Assembly (NCBI RefSeq): GCF_027571405.1
Contig: NZ_CP092970.1
Location: 62,001-126,000 of the forward strand
Length of the DNA stretch: 64,000 bases
Direction of reading: 5' to 3'
Origin: Methylocystis parvus OBBP
GTDB lineage: Bacteria > Pseudomonadota > Alphaproteobacteria > Rhizobiales > Beijerinckiaceae
Shown: positions 54,083 to 63,376 of the stretch, one piece after another
Position numbering within the stretch: the first letter of the stretch is position 1
Layout: the number at the start of each line of letters is the position of its first letter
Made by a program: the position numbers and the translations under genes
Notes under the pieces: model-generated
Told to the model about the DNA's origin: nothing
Seen by the model: the letters and a program-made list of their open reading frames with translations, nothing else
The model's database searches: none

Positions 54083-55447
54083 TCACGCAACGACAAGCGG
54101 AAACGATACCTTAAAGGTCGCCCCTCCCCCGGGAGTGCCTTCAACCCAAATCTTTCCTTCCTGCCTGGTCATGAGTTCCCGAGCGATTGCTAAGCCGAGC
54201 CCCGCGCCTGACGAGCTTTCGCGCTTGCGCCAGAACGGTTCGAAAATCGATTGCCGATCTTCGGGCGCGACTCCGGGACCGTGGTCGATAACTTCAATGG
54301 TCGCACTCTCGTCCACTCGAACCGCAATGACGCCATGCACTGGCTCGGCATTGAGCGCGTTATCTATCAAATTGGCGACAACAGCTTCGATCGCGTTCTT
54401 GCTCCCGCGAACAAGGACCGCTTCAGACGGGCCGTGATATTCTATTTCACGATCGTCGCGAATGGCGAGAAGCGCCGCGTCATCGACCATTGCGCGTACG
54501 GATGCCCCAATATCGACAATCTCGTCCAGAGGCAGCGACTGCTCTTCGGCGCGCGCTCCCGCGAGCAGCTGATGGATGATATGCGAGATTCGCTGAACAT
54601 CTCTCCGGAGATGATTTTCGAAGTTCACCTCGCGTGGCGCATCGAGACGCGCTGCAAGGACCGCGACCGGCGTGCGCAATTCATGCGCGGCGTTGGCGGT
54701 GAACAGTCGCTGCCGTCTCGTTCCGATATCGAGCCTTTCGAGCGCTTGATTGATGGCTCGAACAAGCGGCATCGCCTCGGTGGGAACGACGCTCGACGTC
54801 AACCGGTTGCCGAGCGTATCCATATCGATGAGAGACGCCTCGTGCGCTACATGACGCAGCGGCAGAAGGCCGTTTCGCACGGCGAACCACGCAGTCGCCG
54901 TCGAAAGAACCACCGCCATCGTGAAGTAAGCCGCCAACACTTTGATGTCGAACGCCCAGGCGTCGAGCAAATCCTTCCATAGAAACTTTTGCCCATGCAC
55001 CGCGACATGCAATGGTCCGTATCGGGTATTCATCGGCGCCATGAAACCCTCGGGGGCGAAACCGTCGTCGTCCGGAAGTGCAAAGTGAACATGCGTCGGA
55101 CTGATTCCGACGACTGGAGTAAGAACCGAGACGAGGACCAAGTCTGATCCCGGCAATGCGTGCTTCAATTTGTCGAATACGGCGATGCGCATTTGAGGCG
55201 CACGTCGAAATTCCTCCTGTAGTTCTGGCGTAGGCGCGATGCGGATCGTTCCATCTTCGTCGGCGTTAAGCGATGCGATCGCCTGTCGTTGTGCGCGCGC
55301 AATCGCCAAAGAATCCCACGACGACGGAAAAACGCCGATCCCCGCCATCGAAAGCGCGGTCGAAATGACCCAACCGCAGAAGAATGCAAACAACTGAGCC
55401 AGGATCAGATATCCGACCACGCGCGGAGCAAGAGGAAGCGATCTCAC
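54083..55447 (-). CDS. sensor histidine kinase (OmpR-class partner)
   Basis: 454 aa. TM1 near the start (VVGYLILAQLFAFFCGWVIS), a ~130-residue periplasmic sensor (includes VGISPTHVHFALPDDD), TM2 (VLAAYFTMAVVLSTATAW), HAMP, the H-box in NAAHELRTPVAVLAARLD, N-box NLIDNALN, G boxes DHGPGV and GAGLGLAIAREL. The start overlaps the response regulator stop (ATGA). It probably senses a metal or envelope cue for the uptake cluster. Confidence 0.92.
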   Translation of the reverse strand: MRSLPLAPRVVGYLILAQLFAFFCGWVISTALSMAGIGVFPSSWDSLAIARAQRQAIASLNADEDGTIRIAPTPELQEEFRRAPQMRIAVFDKLKHALPGSDLVLVSVLTPVVGISPTHVHFALPDDDGFAPEGFMAPMNTRYGPLHVAVHGQKFLWKDLLDAWAFDIKVLAAYFTMAVVLSTATAWFAVRNGLLPLRHVAHEASLIDMDTLGNRLTSSVVPTEAMPLVRAINQALERLDIGTRRQRLFTANAAHELRTPVAVLAARLDAPREVNFENHLRRDVQRISHIIHQLLAGARAEEQSLPLDEIVDIGASVRAMVDDAALLAIRDDREIEYHGPSEAVLVRGSKNAIEAVVANLIDNALNAEPVHGVIAVRVDESATIEVIDHGPGVAPEDRQSIFEPFWRKRESSSGAGLGLAIARELMTRQEGKIWVEGTPGGGATFKVSFPLVVA

Positions 55448-56136
55448 AGTCCTTTCTCCGCAAGCAGATAGCCTCGTCCTCTTACCGTATGAATTTCCAC
55501 GCGCGCCTCGAGTTCCGACAATCTTCGGCGGAGACGCGAGACAATCGTATCGAGGGCCGCAGCCATGACGTCGTCATGATACCCATAGATTTCCGTCAGC
55601 AGAGATTCTCTGGACGTCACTCTGCTCACTCTTTGCACCAGCGCTCTCAGCAGCATCAATTCCCGCCGGGAAAGACTGATTATCGAACCATTGACTGCCA
55701 CGTCGTCGGTCCGAAGATCGTATGACAGCGAGCCGACGACGACGGGTGGACGCGCCTCGCCGCCCGGTCGCCGCAAGCACGCTCGAACACGCGCAATAAG
55801 CTCCTCTCCCTGGAACGGCTTTGTCAGATAGTCGTCGGCCCCGGCATTGAGACCGGATACTTTGTCGGCCAGCGCGTCCAGCGCCGTCAGCATGATAACG
55901 CGAATGCCAGGCTGCATTTCTCGCGCCGTTCTCATCAGCGACGTTCCGTCGCCGTCCGGCAGTCTCCTGTCCAGCAGCAGCAGGTCATAGGAATTTTCCC
56001 GCAAGGCCTGCGATCCGCTGTCCATGGAAGGAGCAACGTCGACATTGAAGCCGGCATGTGAAACCAGCGCCGAAACAAGGCGCGCCATCTCTCTTTCATC
56101 TTCGATCAGCAAGATTTTCATGTTGGACGCCGCCAT
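55444..56136 (-). CDS. OmpR/PhoP-family response regulator
   Basis: 230 aa from MAASNMKILLIEDER; the upstream extension looks non-coding. Receiver with Asp in DLLLLDRRLPDGDGTSL and Lys in DDYLTKPFQ; winged HTH with ISLSRRELMLLRALVQ and TVRGRGYLLAEKGL. First gene of the pair. Divergent from the DUF2946-like and TonB receptor genes across a 157-bp gap, which it probably regulates. Confidence 0.92.
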   Translation of the reverse strand: MAASNMKILLIEDEREMARLVSALVSHAGFNVDVAPSMDSGSQALRENSYDLLLLDRRLPDGDGTSLMRTAREMQPGIRVIMLTALDALADKVSGLNAGADDYLTKPFQGEELIARVRACLRRPGGEARPPVVVGSLSYDLRTDDVAVNGSIISLSRRELMLLRALVQRVSRVTSRESLLTEIYGYHDDVMAAALDTIVSRLRRRLSELEARVEIHTVRGRGYLLAEKGL

Positions 56137-56293
56137 TTTCTCGACGGATTGGCCCCTTTCCGCCTCGTTGTGGCAAGACTGCCACATTGCCGGAAACTTT
56201 ACAGCAGCAATCGCGTTGACAGGCTGTCGAAAGGTTAAGTCCGTTATCAATACGGTCTCCTACAATCCACTGAACCAGCACGAACAGGTTAGC

Positions 56294-56821
56294 ATGAGCG
56301 GTTTGCTAAATTCAGCAAAGACAGTGAGATACGCGAGCCTATTCTGTTTTTGGGGCGGCGTGGGCCGGCTCGCCGCTCGGTTCGGCCTTTCCCTTTCCCC
56401 TATCGCGCGCCGAGCGATGCTGGCGAAACATGCGCCCGATCGCCTTTTCGTGATGTGGCTCAGAATTGCAGCCGGGACTCTCGCACTGGCCGCGAACGCT
56501 CAATCCGCAGGCGAGTATACGAGAATCCTAGCTGGCGAAGGCATTATAGCCGCAAGCGTTGATGACGCATATTGCGACACGGATAGCGGCAACGACTCGC
56601 CGGTTCACCGCCACCATAATCATGCTCAATGCTGTATTTTATGCAATGCGGTTGGGCACGACTTCATCTCGCATACGACGAAAGCCATTTTCGATTTAAC
56701 GTATGATCTGAAATCAGCGACGAACTTTTTCATCGTCTACGCCGCTCTGAACGGCTCCGATCCTCGCGCCTTAGGCTGGGCGAGCAGCTGGTCCTCTCGC
56801 GCGCCTCCTGCGTTTTTCTGA
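56294..56821 (+). CDS. DUF2946-like exported protein, upstream of the TonB receptor
   Basis: 175 aa. A hydrophobic segment (IAAGTLALAANAQS), a Cys/His-rich stretch CDTDSGNDSPVHRHHNHAQC with CILC, and the tail ASSWSSRAPPAFF, paralogous to the protein at 43125. It precedes the receptor gene by 79 bp, in the same direction. Possible metal-binding accessory of uptake. DUF2946 itself has no known function. Confidence 0.6.
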   Translation: MSGLLNSAKTVRYASLFCFWGGVGRLAARFGLSLSPIARRAMLAKHAPDRLFVMWLRIAAGTLALAANAQSAGEYTRILAGEGIIAASVDDAYCDTDSGNDSPVHRHHNHAQCCILCNAVGHDFISHTTKAIFDLTYDLKSATNFFIVYAALNGSDPRALGWASSWSSRAPPAFF

Positions 56822-56900
56822 ACCGATCGTCTGTTCAACCCAGACTGCACCGCTCTCAGATCCAATCAGGAATGCGGCTCGCGCCGCATAGGGGATTATT

Positions 56901-59324
56901 ATGTCCATCAACGCTCTATTGCGCGGCGTTTCCGTCGGCGCGGTCGTTGTCGTGTTCTCGTCGTCTATGGCCGGAGCGCAACAGAATTTGCCGACAATCG
57001 ACGTCGGCTCGGCACAACGCACGATGGGAAAGCCGCACGGCGCGCAAACGTCAACGGGCGGCTCGCAACGCGGCGCCTCACAGCCGTCGCAGCCGCAATC
57101 TGTCGCAGCCACACCGCTCCTGGGGATTCCGCGTCGACAGGACAGCTATGTCGTAAAGGAGACGTCCACCGCGACGAAGATGAATATTCCAAACCTCCAA
57201 CTGCCGGCCTCCGTTAAAGTCGTGCCCGCCGAAGTGTTGCGCGACCAACAAATTACGGACCTCAAGGGCGCGCTCGAAAACGTCAGCGGCGTGCAAACGG
57301 CGCAGTCTCAGGGCGGCAACGCATCCTTCAATCGCATTCGCGGCTTCCTGACGCCGCGCGTCTTCCGAAATGGCTTGATGGCGACTTCGCCGACCAACTT
57401 CACGGATTTCGGCACGTCGAACGTCGAGAGAATCGAAGTGATGAAGGGGCCGGACGCGATGCTCTACGGACGCAGCGATCCAGGCGGAATGATCAATCTC
57501 GTAACGAAGCGCCCGGTTGTAGATCGGATCCACATGATCCAGCAGCGCTTCGGTCAGTTCGACAACTATTTCACGGAATGGGACCTCGCCGATTCAGCGA
57601 CCGCGGATAGATCCGTGCTTTATCGCTTCTCGGGCGGTTATATGAACAGCGGCGGATTTCGCGACTTCGACCGGATCGAACGCGTGCACGTCAATCCAAG
57701 CGTCGCCTGGCGCCCGACGGACGATACGACCTTCGTAGCGGATGTGGAGTATTACGACCAGGATTTCAGGCCGAATCTCGGCCTGACTGTCAATCCCTTC
57801 AATACCACGCGCCCGGCGGATGTTCCGATCTCGCGCAACTTTGCAGGGCCGCACACGCCGCTGTCAAATAACCGCAACATCTATGCGGGATCGGAGCTCA
57901 CGCACCGATTCAACGACACCTTCACCTTCAAGCAGCGCTTCCTGGCAAGCTTCCTTCACCACAATGACGCCTACTCCAGTAACGCCGGCATTGACGCAAC
58001 CGGCAACGTTCTGAGAATACCCTTCAGTCAGCAGAACGATTCGCAGGTCTACGGCACGAATTTCGATCTACTCGGGCATTTTGATCTGGGTGACACTCAT
58101 CACGACACGCTGGTCGGCTTCGATTATCAGCATGTCTATTCACTATACGGCAATCAGGGGCGTTTTTTTCCGACTAACCCCTTGTTCACAGTCAATATGT
58201 TCAATCCATGGGTGAGCAATGTCTACACGTGGATCCCCACAGGGTTTTACGACTGGCAACGCGTATTTGATCGGCCTCGCTACTTGAATGATCGACAGGT
58301 CAATATCTCCAATCAGGAAGGCCTGTATTTTCAGGATCACATTACTCTTCTGGATGGGAAACTGCATATCCTTGGCGGCGGCCGCTTCGACTGGTTCTGG
58401 CAGGGCCAAGCAAAGGGTGGTTCCGGGGATTTGGCGGAATCGTACATCTATTCTCAACCCCTGAGCATAAATCCCGGCTTCACAGGCAACCCGTTCGCAC
58501 CCGCTAATCTTCAATACAATTTCTTTGCGCCCACGCGCTCCGACACGGCGTTCAGCCCGCGCGTCGGGCTCCTTTTCCAGCCCGTTCCCTGGGCGAGCGT
58601 CTACGGAAGCTGGACGCAGGCGTTCGGACCGAATGTGAACGCTTCGGTGGGAACCGATGCATACAATCGCCCGTTTGCGCCTGGAAGAAGCGAGCAGGTG
58701 GAGGTCGGCGCGAAGGCGGAATGGTTCGACGGACGGCTGACGACCTCGCTCGCGCTCTATGAACTCACGAAGACCAATATTCCCGCGAGGGACCCTGCGG
58801 CTCCGACCGACCCGAACGCGTTCGTCCTGGTCGGCGCCGCGCGCAGCAAGGGCGTGGAACTCGACGCAAGCGGAAAGATCCTCGACAATCTGAGCCTCAT
58901 CAGCAGCTTTACTTACATGGACGCGCGCGTCACCAAGGACACGAATCCGGACCCGGCGCTGACGACCCTCGGCCGCCGCCTGATCGGCATTCCACGCTAT
59001 CAGGGGAGCTTCTGGGCTAAATGGGACGTGAAGGAAATTGCGCAGCTTGACGGGCTCAGCCTCGGATTTGGCGTTTTCGTGGTCGGTAACCGCCAGGGCG
59101 ATGATCAGAGCACCTTCCAGCTTCCCGGCTATGTGCGACTCGACGCAATGGCTGCCTATAAGTGGCAGATCATGGGCAAGGACGTGACGGCTCAGCTCAA
59201 TCTGCGCAATCTCGCTAATGCCCGCTATTTCGAATCCGCGGACAACAACTTCTCGACGCCGAGGCTTTCGATCTACCCGGGAGCGCCTTTCACGGCGATG
59301 GGCACGGTGAGAGTAGCGTTCTGA
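56901..59324 (+). CDS. TonB-dependent siderophore/chalkophore receptor (FhuA-like)
   Basis: 807 aa. Signal peptide (VGAVVVVFSSSMAGAQQ), no STN domain, low-complexity linker, plug (VVPAEVLRDQQITDLKGALE, NVERIEVMKGPDAMLYGRSD, PGGMINLVTKRP), and a 22-strand barrel ending MGTVRVAF with terminal Phe. TonB/ExbBD-powered import across the outer membrane. Lacking STN, it would not signal to an anti-sigma; regulation probably comes from the divergent two-component system. The ligand could be a ferric siderophore or a metal-methanobactin of another strain. Confidence 0.9.
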   Translation: MSINALLRGVSVGAVVVVFSSSMAGAQQNLPTIDVGSAQRTMGKPHGAQTSTGGSQRGASQPSQPQSVAATPLLGIPRRQDSYVVKETSTATKMNIPNLQLPASVKVVPAEVLRDQQITDLKGALENVSGVQTAQSQGGNASFNRIRGFLTPRVFRNGLMATSPTNFTDFGTSNVERIEVMKGPDAMLYGRSDPGGMINLVTKRPVVDRIHMIQQRFGQFDNYFTEWDLADSATADRSVLYRFSGGYMNSGGFRDFDRIERVHVNPSVAWRPTDDTTFVADVEYYDQDFRPNLGLTVNPFNTTRPADVPISRNFAGPHTPLSNNRNIYAGSELTHRFNDTFTFKQRFLASFLHHNDAYSSNAGIDATGNVLRIPFSQQNDSQVYGTNFDLLGHFDLGDTHHDTLVGFDYQHVYSLYGNQGRFFPTNPLFTVNMFNPWVSNVYTWIPTGFYDWQRVFDRPRYLNDRQVNISNQEGLYFQDHITLLDGKLHILGGGRFDWFWQGQAKGGSGDLAESYIYSQPLSINPGFTGNPFAPANLQYNFFAPTRSDTAFSPRVGLLFQPVPWASVYGSWTQAFGPNVNASVGTDAYNRPFAPGRSEQVEVGAKAEWFDGRLTTSLALYELTKTNIPARDPAAPTDPNAFVLVGAARSKGVELDASGKILDNLSLISSFTYMDARVTKDTNPDPALTTLGRRLIGIPRYQGSFWAKWDVKEIAQLDGLSLGFGVFVVGNRQGDDQSTFQLPGYVRLDAMAAYKWQIMGKDVTAQLNLRNLANARYFESADNNFSTPRLSIYPGAPFTAMGTVRVAF

Positions 59325-59587
59325 CGCACCCCAAGCGCCTCGAGGAACCTCCTCAGTCGCAGTAGCGGACATACGGTCTTACAAGCGCTCTGATCTGACT
59401 TTTACGCAAGGTCGGCGAGTTGTTTGCGGGCGGCGGAACGTACCAGTCTCTTTTCCGCCTCCCACTGCATTGTACGGTCCAGGTTCGCGAGAGGGTGCGC
59501 CGAATGTCGGTAAGCGCTGTCCCAGTCCCACCTTCAAATACGAGATGAAAGCGACGAATCTGATCCCCTGATTTGGAGATAAGGCTC

Positions 59588-59905
59588 GTGTCTAGACTTA
59601 ATACTTTGATTGAGCCGAACGACTCCGGATTGCGGCGCATCGAGGTGATCACTGGAGCTGGTGGGCGCTGCCGGTGGTCTGAGGACGAGAAGGCGCTGGC
59701 GGTCGAAGAGTGGCTGGCTCCCGACGCAGTCGTCTCTCAGGTCGCGCGTCGACATGGCGCGACGCCACAGCAACTCTTCACCTGGCGAAGGGAGGCGCGC
59801 CGGAAGGCTCAGGCGGAGGGCGGCCCGGCATTTGTGCCTGCGATCGCGGAGAACGGCGGCGCCGCTGGGCCTATCGGTTCTGATCAACGCAGGTTGGTAT
59901 CAGTC
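59588..59905 (+). pseudogene. IS66 TnpA fragment
   Basis: GTG start; CRWSEDEKALAVEEWLAP, DAVVSQVARRHGATPQQLF, TWRREARRKAQAEGGPAFVP. It breaks into IS110-type sequence after about 95 codons. The interval 59325-59587 holds no gene I can support. Confidence 0.75.
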
Positions 59906-59952
59906 GTTCAAGCTGGTTGATCACGTCGCTATCGCCGGGGGGCGGAGAGAAG

Positions 59953-60447
59953 ATGTCAAAGCAGGGCATATCCGCCGGGGACCTCGGGGGCCTACTGGCG
60001 CGCTTTTCGCAAATCAGGCGAAAAGCCTTGGCTCGAACTGGGAAATCATTCCCGATCGTAGTCATTCAAGAAGCGGGATTAGACGGATTCTGGATTCACC
60101 GTGTGTTGGAGAATGAAGGAATTGAAAGCTACGTCGTCGATCCGTCGTCGATCACGACATCGAGACTGCGCCGGCGGGCAAAGACCGACAGGATCGACGG
60201 TGAGGCGCTGCTCCGAGCGCTGCTGGCATACAAACGGGGCGAACGTCGCGTGTGCGCTATGGTCAAGCTGACGAAACGACGGTTGAAACGCGGCGTCTTC
60301 CATTCGGTCGCCGACCTTCAGGCCGCAATCAACCGCTTCCTCGAAGAGCACAATGGCGAACCCAAGCCCTTCACATGGACCGCCAATCCAGACAAAATCA
60401 TCGCCGCAGTCAGGCGTGGGCATCAAGCGTTGGATTCACTCCACTAG
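59953..60447 (+). pseudogene. chimeric transposase: IS110 N-part fused to IS630 C-part
   Basis: 164 codons. Residues ~20-100 are IS110-like (VIQEAGLDGFWIHRVLENEG, AKTDRIDGEALLRALLAYKR). After CAMV it switches in frame to an IS630-type C-terminus (KRRLKRGVFHSVADLQAAIN, FLEEHNGEPKPFTWTANPDK). Two IS elements recombined at ~60262. No function expected. Confidence 0.75.
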
Positions 60448-60518
60448 CCGATTAAGCCCAACAAGCGTTGATGGTTGGCCGAGCGCTATCAGTTTACAGT
60501 ACACGGCAATGTTGGGCA

Positions 60519-61265
60519 TCACCGAGCCATCAGCGCGAACACGCCCCAGCCAAGGTATTCGCGCGTGTAGGCAGCATAGCGTTTGGGTTCCGACGTCAGC
60601 CGGGCTCGAACGTCTTTCACGAAGTCGTCGTCGGGATTCGTTTCCAGCCATCGGCGCATGGTCAGCCACTTAGCCGCCTCATACCTGTCCCAACCGTCCT
60701 GATTTGCCAGAACCATTTCCACAACGTCATAGTCCAAGCCATCAAAAGACGCGACAAGCTCGGGAAGCGTCAAAAAATCGGAGATCGCACCGGCACCGCA
60801 TCCCTTCGCAATTTCCTCCGTCGGTGGCGACCGCAGCCAATACGGCTCGCCAATGAGGATAATCCCTCCGGGGTGCAGGCTCTGGGCCAGAAGCTCGATG
60901 GTGCCGGCGACTCCCCCACCGATCCACGTAGCGCCGACACAGGCCGCCACTCCAGCCTTTTCGTCAGCAACATAGCCGGCAGCGTCATCGTGGATAAACT
61001 CCACTTGATCCGCGACCCCGAGTTCTTCGGCGCGCAGCTTCGCTTGCTTGGTGAACAACTGGCTCATGTCGATACCAGTGCCGTTAATCCTATAGTCGCG
61101 TGCCCAAGTGCACAGCATCTCGCCTGAACCGCTGCCGAGGTCCAGAACACGGGTTTCTGGTTCCAAACGCAACGCTGCGCCGAGAGTGGCGAACTTGTCG
61201 GCCGTGAACGGATTATGGATACGGTGAGCACTTTCGGAGATGTTGAAAATCCGGGGAATGTCCAA
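60519..61265 (-). CDS. class I SAM-dependent methyltransferase
   Basis: 248 aa if translated from the TTG at 61265 (LDIPRIFNISESAHRIHNPF), which has AGAAAGG upstream; an ATG in frame occurs only at 61523, with non-coding-like sequence between. Motif I VLDLGSGSGEMLC, motif II GTGIDMSQLFTKQAK, IHDDAAGYV, and LHPGGIILIGEPYW. The substrate is unknown. A flanking stretch at 61266-61720 holds no other gene I can support. Confidence 0.75.
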   Translation of the reverse strand: MDIPRIFNISESAHRIHNPFTADKFATLGAALRLEPETRVLDLGSGSGEMLCTWARDYRINGTGIDMSQLFTKQAKLRAEELGVADQVEFIHDDAAGYVADEKAGVAACVGATWIGGGVAGTIELLAQSLHPGGIILIGEPYWLRSPPTEEIAKGCGAGAISDFLTLPELVASFDGLDYDVVEMVLANQDGWDRYEAAKWLTMRRWLETNPDDDFVKDVRARLTSEPKRYAAYTREYLGWGVFALMAR

Positions 61266-61720
61266 TGTAGAAAAGCCTTTCTTCCTCTTAGCAAGAGAGA
61301 GCAGATATCTGAATAATTCCAAAATCTGCGACAAAAAGGCTGGTTGAAAGCCAGCTTGCAGACCGCCGATCTTCACGCGTTGTTGGCTGCCGCTTGCTCC
61401 AGAATCTTCCCGATAGCCCTCATGCGAAAGCCATTCCCCGCATCCGAGAGGATTTGTCTGCGGTGCGCCCTTGCAAACGATTCTCTCTAGACTCTTGGTG
61501 ATCGGGGAGTTCGAAACCGTCACAAAACGGCCCCATGACCTTTAGCTCGGAAAGCCTGGTGCATACGCCACAGGCTCCCCGACCATAGGTCAAGGAGTTG
61601 GCGCCGTTCGGCCAGCAAAGGCCATTCGTGAGGGGTTTCGACGCCCCAGAGCAGCGCGTCCGCTCCACCCACGACGTTAGCCGAGCTGCGCGCGAATGTC
61701 TTTACCTTTTAAGCCAGAAA

Positions 61721-61753
61721 ATTCAAACGCCGGCCTCAGGCCGGCGTTTGAAT
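61721..61753 (-). terminator. rho-independent terminator
   Basis: A 15-16-bp stem (ATTCAAACGCCGGCCT and its complement) with almost no loop, followed on the minus strand by TTTTCT. It lies 20 bp after the stop of the gene at 61773. Confidence 0.85.
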
Positions 61754-61772
61754 CATTCAGCTTGCAAAAAGC

Positions 61773-62141
61773 TTATTGGACACCAGCGCGGACTGAAAAC
61801 TTCTCGCTGCCGCAAACGACCGGGCCTTCATAGACCTTGCCGGACTCGTTCGCCTTGCCAGTCCAGATGCAATCCTTCTTGCCGTCGGTGCGGTCGCTGA
61901 GGTTGATTACATAGGCGCCGCCCTCGACCTTGCCGTCGATCTTGTAGGTGACGGGCGTGCCGTTATCGAGCTGCAGTTCCGCCTTGCCGAAGACCTTGTC
62001 GCCTTCCGTCGACACCGTCCAGGTGCCGTTGGCGCGCTTGATGCCGGACGGCGAGATTTCCGTGACGCTGAAGACTGCGGCGTAAGCCGACGCGCTGAAC
62101 GCTATGACGGCGGCGGCCGTGGTAAAAGCAGGCTTGATCAT
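61773..62141 (-). CDS. small secreted protein, unknown function
   Basis: 122 aa from MIKPAFTTAAAVIAFSASAY, with GGAG 8 bp upstream. Sec signal peptide cleaved near AYA. The mature part (GIKRANGTWTVSTEGDKVFG, VTYKIDGKVEGGAYVINLSD, KDCIWTG, VVCGSEKF) is beta-rich with two Cys. Periplasmic; no family recognised. Ends in a strong terminator. Confidence 0.65.
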   Translation of the reverse strand: MIKPAFTTAAAVIAFSASAYAAVFSVTEISPSGIKRANGTWTVSTEGDKVFGKAELQLDNGTPVTYKIDGKVEGGAYVINLSDRTDGKKDCIWTGKANESGKVYEGPVVCGSEKFSVRAGVQ

Positions 62142-62231
62142 CTGTTTCGCTCCCATAAATTGCGGCGCAACGGTCGAACCGTCGACCAAAGGGGGCTGGA
62201 CTCGAAGAGATCCGGCCGTCACGCCTAATTA

Positions 62232-62477
62232 TCACTTCCGCTCTTCAGTGTTTTGCGGACAGTTGCAGGCTGCATCGCAGGCCTTCTTATCTGCGTAAAC
62301 CTGGTTGATATCGGAGCCATAGTGCATCTTCCTTTCTAAGAAGGAGTCTTCGCACTTCTCCACGCATTTGGCTTGCTTGTCTTCGTTGGCCTTGTGAACG
62401 TCGCAAACTGCGTAAGCCGAGCTACTAATCATGACGACGGCGAATGCCGTCCCCGACACGATGGCGTATTTCCTCAT
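62232..62477 (-). CDS. small Cys-rich secreted protein
   Basis: 81 aa: signal peptide (YAIVSGTAFAVVMISSSAYA), then about 58 residues with six Cys in VCDVHKA, KCVEKCEDSF and KKACDAACNCPQN. The spacing could bind a metal or form three disulfides. No family recognised. It lies 90 bp before the gene at 61773, same strand. Confidence 0.6.
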   Translation of the reverse strand: MRKYAIVSGTAFAVVMISSSAYAVCDVHKANEDKQAKCVEKCEDSFLERKMHYGSDINQVYADKKACDAACNCPQNTEERK

Positions 62478-62555
62478 GTGGAAATTCCCCTTAATTTTCT
62501 TTGCTAGGCGATTGAACCAACGCCCTAAGTGTCTCGCTGCCGAATAGCGCTCTTC

Positions 62556-62669
62556 TTAGTCGCTAAACACCCAACGAGCCGCAAAATATGCGGCCACCCC
62601 GATAACGATGATCGCGATCATGCCTACTGGTGTGGCGGCATAACTTGTGAGTTCTAGAATGGCGCCCAA
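62556..62669 (-). CDS. 37-residue single-span membrane protein
   Basis: TTG start with GGAGG 6 bp upstream. One TM helix (GMIAIIVIGVAAYFAARWVF). Too short for standard ORF calling; the Shine-Dalgarno fit and clean hydrophobic helix support it. It lies 78 bp before the Cys-rich secreted protein gene on the same strand, so the three small genes may be one operon. Confidence 0.5.
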   Translation of the reverse strand: MGAILELTSYAATPVGMIAIIVIGVAAYFAARWVFSD

Positions 62670-62827
62670 AACTTCCTCCTTCAGTTGCTTTTTGTCTTCG
62701 AACCCTAAGCCGATAGTTCACTTCGCGATGTTAGATCGTATCGCAGGGTCGGTTTCGACGGCATGGCGGCATCGCGGCCGCCTTCGGACCGTCACCGAAA
62801 GCGCCGTCTCGGCGGGCGAAACGCCCC

Positions 62828-63120
62828 TCAATGCTTGTTGGTCGTGAACAGAACACTTGCCGCGAGCACGCGTTGAATCTCGGCGAAAACTTGCTCGCCG
62901 TAGTCATTCACGAAATCACGGATCACCTAGTTCGCAGCGACGATGTCGACGCTTGCATTAGGCTGCCTCCAAAGGCGAGGGCGTCGCTCTGGATCAGCTC
63001 AACGCGTCCGGCGATCGACGATTTTGTCGAGGTCGCGACATTAGGACAAATCACGGCAAGAAATCCTTCTTCTTCGCCGATGTGGCCGGTGAGCAGGTTT
63101 GATTCATTCGAGGACGACAT
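62828..63120 (-). pseudogene. possible remnant between small genes and GntR regulator
   Basis: Two overlapping short frames read protein-like: MSSSNESNLLTGHIGEEEGF with VICPNVATSTKSSIAGRVEL (stop at 62923), then from a GTG overlapping that stop VIRDFVNDYGEQVFAEIQRV. I cannot name a family. It may be a frameshifted gene divergent from the GntR gene, or chance. The rest of 62670-63376 holds nothing I can support. Confidence 0.25.
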
Positions 63121-63376
63121 GCGCGTCTCTTCTCCCATTCGGTTTTCGCCGCATTCGAGCGGCGCTAACACGCCCGAACCGCCGACGGATCCGGCTTCGT
63201 CCGTTACGTTTTCACCCTATCATCCAATCATCCTATGTTTAATTGCTGAGGCATGTCAAGGTTCAGTGGATAAACCTCGCCCTCACCCGATTTTTGATGA
63301 TAAAAGAACCCAGTCCGAGAGATGGTCGCCATCCCCTGGCGTCCGGGAGCCCCGTTAACTTCATGCTTTTGCTGCT

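Noticed and set aside
61420..61668. 82-codon minus-strand frame upstream of the methyltransferase
   Set aside because: Protein-like in places but without a recognisable domain or ribosome site; not enough to call a gene.
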